Assembly: GCA_013397795.1 (NCBI GenBank)
Contig: VZTJ01000523.1
Coordinates: 3,906,598-3,970,597 of the forward strand
From: Orthonyx spaldingii
Taxonomy: Eukaryota; Chordata; Aves; Passeriformes; Orthonychidae
DNA: 64,000 nucleotides
Reading direction: 5' to 3'
Shown: in pieces, positions 25,001 through 37,000 of the stretch
Layout: the number at the start of each line of letters is the position of its first letter
How positions within the stretch are numbered: position 1 is the stretch's first letter
Program-made: the position numbers and the translations under genes
Notes under the pieces: generated by a model
Told to the model about the DNA's origin: nothing
The model's database searches: none
What the model saw: the letters and a program-made list of their open reading frames with translations, nothing else

Positions 25001-28000
25001 GACTCGCCCACCTTCACCTGGCGTGTCGAAACAAAGACCACCATCTCCTACTCCAGTCTCTAAACCAGCACCCATCCAGCGTCCATCTCTCACACCAGGT
25101 GTTATAAACATTACCAAAAAGAAAACTGAAGCAGAGAACAAACCAAAGGATAAGAGCACAGAAGGAACAGGACAAGAGCAAGGTGCTTCCCCAGCCGTGG
25201 AGAGGGATGCAGGAGCAGCTAGCACAAAGACCAAAGAAGGTGGGTGTTTCTCAGTGTCTGACTCACTCCTGCTCCTCTCCAGCATGTGCTAGGACTGGAG
25301 AAACAACTGGTTCGTGAGGCAGAGCACTGGAGGGTAGGATGCTTCAAGGCAGAAGCTGTTCATTGCTGATTATATAATAATTTTTCATGGCATGACTTTG
25401 GAGTGTGAATTTTAATGCAGTAGTTGGTTTATTTGACTTGGATATTTAAGTCAGGAGCTTTTAATATTACTACTTGTACTGTAATTTTAAGAAAGGTAGA
25501 AATCCTCTTTGCCTTTTTGGGCTCCAGCTGCTCTAGCTGAGGGATCTACTAGCTTAGGTTTATAAAGTCAGTAGTTAAATTACACAAAGGTCTTTCAGTT
25601 CAGCTGGTAGTTCTTAAAATGCTCCTGTAGAGACCTGCTTGGAGGACGAAATCAGCTCCTGTTTATCACAGGCTGAGAGAAAGTTTTCGCAACGCTTCTT
25701 AGAAGGCTGCCTCGGCCTAAGTTCCAGTGAATGTGTAACCATTGCTGCCTTGGGAAGAGTGATCAGTTCACAAGTCACACTGAGAAATTATCCTGGTAGA
25801 TTAAGAAGAGCCATATACCAGATAAGCAGTTAGTGTCCTAGTCCTCTTCATTGTGCCACGTGAGCCCAGCCTCTGTCCCTCACTGGGAAAAATGTCAGTT
25901 GCCATCTCCAACAGAATCTGGGAGAGCCTTCTGATGAGGTCTGGCAGGAAATTCACTGCGGAGAAAGGACTTAGGGGACCCTTGACAGGAAAAGAAGGGA
26001 TCTTTAGAATGTAAGTTACAGCCAGTGGGCAGTACTGGGGGTGAGTCCCTCAGGCACCAGGTAAGTGGGAACATGTGCTTGCTGCACGTTACTGCATGTG
26101 CGGTTCCTGTGTGCATTCCTCGGCTGCTGCTGTTCTCTGCCACTTCTGAGGCTCCTCCTGACACTGCTCATGTTGGATGTGAAGAAGTGTCATGCAGCTG
26201 AAGAACTCATGATGCAGCTCTCTGGGCATGTGTTCCTGTGGAGGGAAGCCTGGCTGTCAGAGGTGGATGTTTGTACGAAGTCACACATCTGTCTTTGGTG
26301 TCACGTCCTTTGTCTTTGCAGTCAGAGCATCCATCCCTCCATGTGCTGCCATTCTATTGATAAATGTCTTCTGTGCCTCAGAGCATCATCACTTGTGATC
26401 AATGTCATCAGTTGGTTGAAGCCTCCGTAACAATGTGTCCTAATCCTGTATCTTCCAGTTGTTCTGGAACGGGGATACCTGTCCTTATTCCTTGGATGCC
26501 TGATCTGTCTCCTCTCTACGCTGACTTCTGAAACTGTATTAACCCAGTTTATCTGTTTCCCTTTTAGTTTATTTCTAATCTCAAGATAGCTGTCTTTGTA
26601 GTGGTTCCTATGGGGCTGGGCAAAGCTCTTTTTCTTTGACACAGAACAGAAGGAAGTAGCGGGCATGTTCTTCAACACACGAGATGATTTCATTTCTCTC
26701 TTTGAATGTTTTGGTACACTGCAACATTGCTATGTGAGACAAAATCTTCTTTCTTAAAAAGAAAAAGTTGCTTTCAGTTTTCAAGGCAGTTTTCATTTTA
26801 CACGTCTGTGTCAGCAGTTCACCCTGTGGGTTGGTGCAATTCCCTATCCCAGACAGCTTCTGAAGTCAGAGCACACCAGTGAATGGCATGTGGCAAATCA
26901 GTCTCTAGGTCTTGTAGGTTTAGCCTAATTTCAGCTTTGTGCACTTGTATCTTCATCCCATCTCTTCTCCTTCAAACTGAACTTGTTTGTTGCTGACAGC
27001 AATCAAGTTTTTGTCTTGTTTTTTGTGTCTTCCTACTGCAATATACCATTCCGCAGTAAAACACTTTTTATTTTTCAGTGACTTGGAGCAGTTGTCATTT
27101 CTGGCAGCAGCCTCTCGCAGCTTCTCTGAGAATTAAAAGGCTTGTTCAACTTAAAGCATAAGAAGTGCTCCTTCATGAGCTCTCACCTTATGCGTGATGA
27201 TAGGTAATAAACTATCATGGAGCCTCACATTTTGTATCTGGGTATAGAAGGCTTTGAAATAGGATTCCTAGAGTAATTGTGAATTAATTACTTACCTTGA
27301 AATCTGTTAGACTCTTCCCTCCATCCAGCTAGTGCTACATTTTGCAAGTGTTCAGAGATTGTTTCTCTTGCCTATTTCTCTCTTTCCCCTTCCCTTACAA
27401 AAAGGTCCTTTGATAAAAAGACTTTTCTTACCAGTAATGACTAGGAGTACAAGGAAGAGGAAGCTGAGTATAAAAGACTATCAGAATTTTCATAGGGCGT
27501 GTTAGCAGTCATGTTGGGAAGTTGTCCTGCCCTATGGAAACAGGCTGTACAGGGTACATGGAGATGAAAACAGTATTGAAGTACCCATATGGAAAGCATC
27601 AGTAAAACTGCAGAAGAGAAAATGCAGTGGGAAGGTCCCCAAGCCTTTCTTTTGGTTTTTATCCCCCTGTTCTTTCAATATCTGCAGTGTTCTGAACTGT
27701 TGTGACTAATTTTCTTCTGTCAATACCAGATACTGTATTTAAGCTCTCATTATCATGTTGTAACCCTAGAACTTAAAAGTCTAAAACCTTTAGGCTTCTT
27801 GCTGAGCATTAAGTTGTCTTATTTAGGTTCAGTTTTGACGAGGGTAAATAGGTTAAACCTGATGTTAAATGTCAACCAGATTTGGTACAACGGGAGAGAT
27901 TGCAAATGCACAACAAAAAATGGCCTCTGCTGTAAAAAGTGAGTATTCTGAACAGGAAATACACTCATATGGCAGAGGAAGAGAGAGACATTTTGAGTTC

Positions 28001-31000
28001 TTCATGGCTGTACACTGGCAACAGTAAATGAAACCTGTAAGTTACAGAATATAGGAAGAAGAGCATCTGCCTGTCTTGAATAGGCAGATCTGCTAATGTT
28101 TTTTATAAATGCAAAATGGTCTTTCTTGCTCAGGAGAAGGAGGAGGACCCCTTTTGACTGAATTCAAATTTGGAACAGTCATGGCTGATTTTTGTTAGAA
28201 CCAACATGACTGCAACTTTTTCCCAAATCAGAAGCAATGTGTTGTCTGGGGAGGTGGTGTTTTCTCAGCTTTGGAGAAATCTAAATGTTAGAACATTCTC
28301 TGTGCCTGCACTCCTATCAGTGCTGAAATGCTTTTCCAAGAACTGCAAGAACAATTTTTATGCACAAAAGACAGCCACGATTCAGCTGCTGAGAGTTTGC
28401 TCTGTGTAATTATACCCTGCAGTTGCAGGTAGTGATTACGTGTCCATGGGGCCTCAGCAGCTTTTCAGCTATTAAAGTTCTTAATGATGACATTGTGTTT
28501 TGAATTATTTGTCTTCAGGTCAGAAGCAAAACAAGTGGTCAAACCCTGATGTCATAGTTCATTAAAATTACCTTGACTTGAAGGCTTTATAAACGTTAAG
28601 CAAACAAATGCATGCTGATTTGTGAAATGTTCAGGAGAAAGGCAGGTCCTCACCGATATTATGATGCTGCTGCTCTGCTGACATCAAGAGCTAATTCTCT
28701 GAATATTCAGATGATGAGTTCTTAAATCACATTCAAACAGAAATATTTCTAGAGAATGGGAATAACTGATAGCAATCAGAGTTCTTTCAATATATATAGT
28801 GAGAGCAGCTGGATGGCAAAATGGTTCTGTTTTGACTTTTCTCCTAATGTTAATTTATAATAGTGTCTCTGATGTTCAGACACAACAACAGCAGGCAGGG
28901 CATGAAGAAACACAAACAGCAGGACCTGCAAAGATCTACTTGCCTGGTGGTTGAAGCTGTTTTGATCTCCATGTAAATTGGAAATTGATTTGTTGCTAAT
29001 GTATAGAAATATGGTGTTACTGAAGTCATTAGTGTGTGCCTTCAGGGCCAGATAAAATGATGATTATTTGCACCCTAAGGTACTCTATAAACATAAAGGC
29101 ACGATTGTTAATGTTATGAAACAAGAAAAATAAAAGAATGAGAATTTCTTCTTTAGGGTCATGTGCATTCAGTTTTATTAGAAGGAAGTGAAAGGTATTT
29201 CCTAAACCAGTATTTCTTTCCAGTTTTCTTTTCAGTGTTCAAGTGTTACAGAAACAAGGATGTCTTGTCAGAGACATGTTTTTAAGTGCTGTGATAATTG
29301 GAGAGTATCTTTAAGTGTATCATCTGGAGTATGGCTGGATCAGTGTTGAAATGAGCTGCTACTATTTCAGTGTCAGTGGCTCTGCATCTTCAGTGCCCCC
29401 CTTTGGCTCTTGCAGGCCTTTAGATAAGGGCTTTTAGATAAAGAAAAACTAGATGGATAAGGGTGCACTCCTGTGTGATGAGCACTGATTGAAAAGATAG
29501 TGAATCAGTTGGCCATAAGATCTCATCTCACAGCAATAACATTTTGCTTAAGTTACTGGAGCTTTCTAACAGCAGATTCTTTTAACCTTGGCAGAATCAG
29601 GTAGCAAAACAGTAGCAGGGACCACCACAGCTGAAGAAGCTGCTAAAATCTTGACAGAGAAGCGACGTCTGGCACGGGAGCAAAGAGAACGTGAAGACCA
29701 AGAAAGAATTCAGAGACAGGAAGAAGAAAGGTAACAATTGAGGGGAGGGAAGGGATGCTTTCAGTGGTGGGGTGTGGTTGGAAGGGACGCTGTCCAGCTA
29801 AGTTTTAATTTAAGTTGCTGCAAATGTTAATACAGTTCCTGAATCTGAGAGGCACTGACACCAACCTGGGACAGGTTGCTGTGTGTAACATCAGTTTATA
29901 TCTCAGCATATATGTAGTGCACAGTCCCTGTGAAATCACTGCTTTTTCATTCCAGTCACCAGTGAGGCTTTTGTTTCAAAACTAGAGTGTGCTTTTTGCA
30001 CCACTTGAGTGTGGTTTGTTTGTATTTGGTTTGAAAGAGTCAACCTCTCTGTATTAAACTTTTCTTTGATCAGCTTAGGCAGTGGTTTGATGGTACATCA
30101 AATCTCACTTCGGTGATATGAATTCTCAATCAGAAAGGTTGTAGACAAGTAATTCAAAGTGTTAAATCAGTGTGCATTTGGTTCTCTGCATAGAAGTTGT
30201 TAAAAAATAAATTGCTAAGTTAATGCTGACTAACTTTATTCCAGATCAGGGGTCACCAGTCTGCTTCTGTAAACATGGTGGAACATCACATTTTGTCTGT
30301 TTCATTTTGTGGATATGAAGCTGTCAGAAACTTGCATATAATTTGCTCTAGGTGTTTTATCAGAAATATGTCATCAGATTTGCTCTGTATGTCTGCAAGA
30401 GCTGGCAGTGTACACCTTAAGTGTATCTCTGATTTCAGACTATATAAGAAACAGTCTTTTAGGAAATCCCAGTAAATTTTATGTTTGACAGTGATTAAAA
30501 GCTTTGTTCATGTCATGGTTGCAGATGGTTTTTATGACATGATCATTGCTTAATCCAGTTCTCAATCAAACATTCCATTATTGAAGCAACCTGCCTTGAC
30601 TTAATCAGCAAAGAGCATTTACTCACAGATAATTTCTTCCAAGTTATTCTGATTTTCCCTTTGACAACTCTGGATGGTGGCATTTGTAAATCCACACCAG
30701 AAAGTGTCTTTATGCAGTTATTTTTTGACTGGACTGCCTAGAACTTTCTTGCTTTCATACTCTGTCTCTTGTTCATGCACACTTTTAAAGAAATAAATAC
30801 CCAGTAATCTGTACCTTGGCAACTCTAGAATCAGAGAAGAAGAAACGGCTAGGAGAGCAACTGAGGAAAAAGCACGCCGGGAGGAGGAGCTCCGGAAGCA
30901 GGAGGAGGAACAGAGACTGACTTACGAAGAACAGCAAAGACAAGCTGAAGAGGAGAGGATCCGCCGGGAACAGGAAGAGCAGGAAAAACTCGCAGAGCTT

Positions 31001-34000
31001 CAACAGCAGGTCTGTGGCTCCAGCTGTGTTCCTGGAAGAAGCTGCTGCTGTGGTTTCGAGAGGGTTGTCTTTGATTTTTCTTTCACAAAATGGTTTTGAC
31101 AAATCTCTGTCAGGCATGATGCAAAGCTGAGTTCATCCTGTCTGAGATGGATTTGAGAATGTCTATAGGTCCTTTCCTTGCCCTGGTCTCTGTGATTTAT
31201 ATTTTTTTTCTTAGCATTTAATAAATTCAAGTGCGAGTAGAGGCAGCTATTTTGGAATTTGTTTTTTTAGCCATCAGGGATGCTCTTTTGCATATGTAAA
31301 CTATTTGTACTGAGCCCACTTTACCAGCGGACTGCTATGAGTTACAAGGAGATGGTCTGTCTGGAAAGTAATCTGGCTTACTCTGATTCCTCTCAAAGAA
31401 AGAGTGGTAGTGTTTCCAAGTCTGCTTTTCCTATTGCTGAGTAGTCTTCCACAGCAAGTATCTGTGTACCTTTACAAAGGCATCCTTTGAACTAAAGGGA
31501 GCTGTTCTGCAGAAAGTGAGCTTTCCTTAAATGAGATTAACTCTGAAAACTAAGGCAGTTTTACATTGAAATTATTTGTGTTCGAAGAGCTCTATCTTAC
31601 GAATGGCTTTGCCATGTCTCTGGATATTTCTTTAAATGTTTGTTTATAACAATTACTCAGTGTTAACTATGTTTCTATCTTCTTTCCAGTCATACTGGAA
31701 AAGATTTTCCAGTGTAGAAGGAGTAGAAGATGTTTAGCACCAAGTCTCTTGGTAGCAATACCTGACTGCCAAGATTTTTAAGTTAACCATGACACATTTA
31801 GAATTTAATTGCTGTCTTGTTACTTTATAGATTGTCCTCATTAGCCAAATGTTCATCCCAAAGTATAGTTTGAACAACAACATTCAATAGCTCAGCAACA
31901 TTCAGAACATTTACATTATCTCAATATAGTTGAGTTTCAGTTTCTGAATGTTATAGTAATATATGTTTCATGTGAGTAGCTGGGTAATTGACATTTAGTT
32001 ATAATGTGTGGTCATATTAAATAGTGATTGTCTGGTGTTCCCGTCTGTATTGAACCAGAATCTGTAACTGCTTTGCTTTTGAATGTTGGGAATGAGTTAT
32101 GCACTGGGTTCTCTCTTTTTTTGGTTTTATTTTCAGAGAGAAGAAGCTGAAGCAAAAGCTCAAGAAGAGGCTGAAAGACAGCGACTGCAAAGAGAGAGGA
32201 TTATGCAGCAAAATATGCAGGAAAGGCTGGAAAGAAAAAAGGTAGCCTATTTTGAATTCTCAGCCTAAAATGAACAGGGAAATGGTCTCAGATGCAATTA
32301 AATAGAAGTGGTTTTTTTAAAGACTGCCAACTATGGTTTGTGAACTTTAAAAACAGTGATTCAAATAGTATACTCATGAAGTATGAAAATATATTATGAT
32401 TGATGAACATTTAACCAGCATGCTGAAATATAAAGCTCTGTATGTCATTGCAAACGTTTTCCATGTTTTAACAGAGAATTGAAGAAATAATGAAAAGAAC
32501 ACGAAAATCGGATCAAAACGAATCCAAGGTACTTTTTTGTGTGGATCTGTATAATGATGGAATAGGACTTTTTGCCTTGTATCCTGTCTTCCTCTGTTGT
32601 CCTTACACAAAATGGCTTCCACAGGAAGTGCAGAGTTTTGGTGCACCAGAATAATTTCCAGTAGTTTCCCATTGCAAGCATTGTTCTGCTTTGCTTGCTC
32701 TGGTGAAGACTCTTTGTTACATTTTTGTTCAAGGCCTATAGACACAATGTTATCTGGTGTTATCACTTCCAGATTGGTTTTAAACAAACACTGGTTAGTA
32801 ATGAATTTTTTTTTTAAACTCTGTGCATTCTGTCAGGACTATTTTTCCCCAGAAAACTTAGATTCCTGGCATGATCTATTTGCTTAAAGCAAGTCTTGGA
32901 TTCTCTTTGGATTGCTGTTGCTACAGTAAACTGGATGTATTTTTGTTAATGCAGTAAACTAAGTTCTGTGGAAAATTGTGCATATTGAGGAATAGTTGTT
33001 CTTCTTTGAGCATTCAAATATTCAAGTCTTCAAATAGCTGCAAATCAATAAAAATTTAGCACACACCTTGGAGAAATGAGGGGAAAAGGAACTCGGGAAT
33101 AATAGGTAGGAAATGGAAGTAGGTCCCCCAGGCTCTGGCTCAGCAGGGCACGTGTTGCTGGGTGACCTGGTTGTCTTGTGAGCCTTTGAACTCTTGTGGC
33201 CTCAATTCTGGGCACAGAATGATTTTGCGTGGGAGCTGTGACTGAATTTGTGAAACTCTAGAGGACAGGGAGTTGTTCCAAGTAACACTCTGGCAATTCA
33301 GTTGCAGAATGAAGGGAAGTCTGCCTCGGAGGTGATGGAGGGAGAGGATATTGAAGAGGAGGAAGAGTTGGGTCTTGAGAAGACTGATCAGCCAGGTAAG
33401 GAGGCTGGATGAGTCAGGCCTGGGTGGCAGTGAGTGTCTCAGTGATGTTTAAGCTTTGTTGAAAAGGTCACTCCTAACAGCATTGGGATGGTCTGAGACA
33501 CCAGTCCCAGAAAAGCCAGGGGACTCCTTTCTTGAACAGAGAATCAGTCAAAATGATTTGAGAGTGAAATGCAGGCAGCATGCTTTCATTTTACAAGTGA
33601 ATTTTTAAAGATGAAAAACAAATTTCACGTTGGTATAGGCAGCTTGTCTATAGACAAATGAATCTATTGAAGCCAAGTGCCTCGGGTTTTGGCTAAGAAC
33701 GGTTATTTTGGCACTTGTATTTTACTAATTTGGAATAGCAATTCTGCTACTCAAGTTCTTTTTTTTCCTTGTGTTTTATTTTTTCTCCCCCCTCCACCAT
33801 TCAGGAAAGCTAAATGGTGTTGACTTACTCCAGGAAGTCAAGGGGGAGGCAGAGGATTGTTTAGAGACTGCACAAAGCATGATCTCTGCAGAATCTGGGG
33901 AACAAGACGAGTCAGAGTTGAAGGCCAGTGAAGTGTTCATGAATGGAAGTGACTTGAAAAGTGATGAGGGGTCTCTGTCTGTTACTGAACTGAAGGATTC

Positions 34001-37000
34001 CAGGTGAGTCTGCTGTACTGTGGGAGCACTTAGCTCTCACACAAGAAATCTCTGCCCATGTTTAAATTAAATGCAGTGCTGTCTGCAGCACCTTGCTGGC
34101 TTTGTGGTGTCTGTGTGCCTTTCTCCAGGCATGTGGTGTGTGCTGTCAGCTCACAGCCTCACACAGAGCAGTCAGCTCAGGATAATTGTTTGTTTAGATG
34201 GCACCATGTTGACAGTGCTGCCTGTGCTGAGAAGTGACACACACAGCCAGCAACACGGCAGTGTTGATTATAAAAGCTGACATTGGCTTGAAACCTTTTC
34301 CATTGAAATGCCTTGCAGTTCTTCTCATTAACAAAACATTAAACAAGAGGGAGGAGGATAACACTGAAAAGGAAGAATAACCTACAGAAAGCTCTAGAAT
34401 GCTTTCAGTCGTGCTGAAACACCAGATACAATGCAGAAGCCTCCCTTAGTGAGGAATTTGGGTTTCTTACTATTTCAAATTTTGTATTTTGGAACGTAAA
34501 GCATTTTCATCTATTACTGGAAAATCTGTCCTCTGATGCTTGTTTCATTTGCTCATCTAAATGCTAATGATTTAGAAATGACATTGGGAGCACTTTTTTA
34601 AAGTGTTGATAAATTAATGTCATTCCTCCAGTGATGGAATATAAAGACATTTTCATGATTGTCCTAAGAATGAATGAAAGTTGATCAGTAATTTGAGTTT
34701 AGATTTTGAATCTGTTTTAAATATTGCTGGTCTTCTGAGACTTAGTTTTGTGTTCAAAAAGTCTTAGCTGGAGAAAATAAAAGGAAAAATGCACATTACA
34801 AAAATCAAGACTTAATGATCAAGGCTTTACACTTGTTGCTTTCTTATATCAAATTTCTAGAGCCAGACCTTACCTGAGAGCTGTCACTATAGTAAAAAGT
34901 GGGTATATATTGCTGAGTTGTTCTTCCCCATTGGCTCTTGGAGGGGAGATCCTGTGTGGCAGCTGGAGCTTGTCTGAGAATGCCCTTTGGGATATTCAGT
35001 GCTTTGCAGAGTATGCAGACTGTTAATTGTCTGGCCTGGAATCAATGTAAAGGTTAAACATGTGGAAACTGCAATACAAGTACCCATTCTCTTTTTTTTT
35101 TTCTAGCCATCCTGCAAAAGAAATGGTTATCGATGACTCGGGGAAGTTGGGGGTTCGTGAAGCTGATCATACAATTGGACTTATTCAGAATCTTAATGGA
35201 AAATCTGGTTCGTGGACTTTCGAGGAGTTCATTGACGTTGGAGTACATTCCAAGTCAACCAGACTGAGCTCAGACAGCATCTCTGCTGGTAACTGTAATC
35301 AAAACTTGAACGATGCTGCTACAATACCTTCTAGTCCCAAATTGGTTTTTGAGGAAGATGGTGCAGTGAATTCATTGACCAAACCTATAGATGCTTCATC
35401 AGGTAATCCAAGCTGACTTCCCTGTCTGTCTCTTCCCCTGGCTAGGCAATTAACTTCCTTGCATTTTCCTCTCCTTGCCTTAACTAGAGCTTCTTGTTTT
35501 CAAGGCACTTTTTCCAATATGTAGACTGGAGGGAAAGCTCTTTCTTTAGTGCTTTTAACTTGAATTTTGTCAAAAGGAGTTACCAGCTGATGCCTTTTTA
35601 GGGACTTGCTAAGGCCCAACATTAAGGCTCTTCCAAAGACACTGCTGAGCCCTTGTGAAGTTTCAAACAGCATTGAAGCTCATGTGTTGTACTCTAAGGT
35701 TTTTCTAAGATACGTTAAATGGCACGTGTTACTTTTGAAGATACTAACAGTTTAGAAGGTGTCTGATGTAATTCTACACACCAGACCTTTCCACTCCTAG
35801 GCATATTCTGTAACTTTTTGATGCTGACCTGCGTGGTCTTACAAGGTCTCTTCAGACTCTTAGCAGTGTATTAGCTGTCCTCACTACTTACTGTAGAATA
35901 GTCTTTCACTTCAGTGAGGCAGGTAACACCAACCTGAAATTCCACAGGTGGTTGTGTTACATTTTGGGAGGAATAATAAAGCTATACACACATAAAATAT
36001 TCTGAATTTTCTGAAAGAGGCAGGGCTGCATCTCATGTACTTGAGAAGCCAAGCCCTGATGCAGTACAGCATAATGTGTCAGAGAAGCTTCAGGAAGCCA
36101 GTTTATGTAAGATTGGACTTCCCTGGTGTTGGAGCCAAACCCCAAAGGGCCGTTTTCACAGGAGATCTCTTTCCATGGGATAAATGACTGTGTGATCAGT
36201 TGAAGTGAACGCTAGTGGAAAAACAAGCCTTGCTATCCACATTTCTTTCCAGTGATGTGTAGCACTTTCTTTGATTAAAGTGTAGCACTTTTGTAGACTG
36301 AACTGTTTCCCGAGTCTCCTCTGTCGCTCTGCGTCTTGTGAATTTTAGTCCCATGGGCACACCCTGATGGAGGCTTCCCTTGAGGCCACCACAAACTGGG
36401 CCATGGGAACAGACAGATTTATTGTGGTTCTGCTGATCACATTTTGTTGTGATCAGAATAGTTAACTTTTTAGTGAAGGAAGTGTGGCCTTTTAATTTTC
36501 AACTTGAAAATGCTTAGACATAATAAGGTTTAAGAATTCTGTACATAACTTTGAAAACTAATATTCCTGTGAAAAGAAAGAAAACCTACTGTGCTGGTTT
36601 TGGACTGTAAGTGACCAAGTGGTTCTGTGCTCACTCCTGGATGTAGACTGACAGTGATGATGGATGCATGTGGCATACACACAGTTATGATGGTTAAATG
36701 TTCTCTTCTCTTTGCTCTTTGGACAGAACTGTGAACACTAGAGACCTGGAAATAATCTGATTGCACTTCAGTAATCCAGTGTTTTCTCAAGTACCGAAGG
36801 CCTTGTTTTGAAAAGCTGCTTGTTTACCTTTATCCATCTTCAAGTTTGCAAAAACACCAGGGGAGGGATGACAAACTTCTAATTTGCACCTTGAAACATT
36901 TCAGGGAAACTGTTGTGCTAAGGTTCTTTTTCCATTCGTTTAGCTAATTGTTAGATAAGGTTTTCTCGTTCAAATATTCCTTGTTTCCCCTTTACAGACT

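Noticed and set aside
25639..25833. Possible extra exon in MAP7D3 intron 13
   Set aside because: No acceptor with a pyrimidine tract and no donor at suitable positions; exons 13 and 14 already join in phase.
30785..31117. Antisense frame (Leu/Phe/Ser-rich) across MAP7D3 exon 15
   Set aside because: It is the reverse complement of Glu/Lys/Arg/Gln codons, a known artefact of coiled-coil exons. The same applies to 9844-10083.
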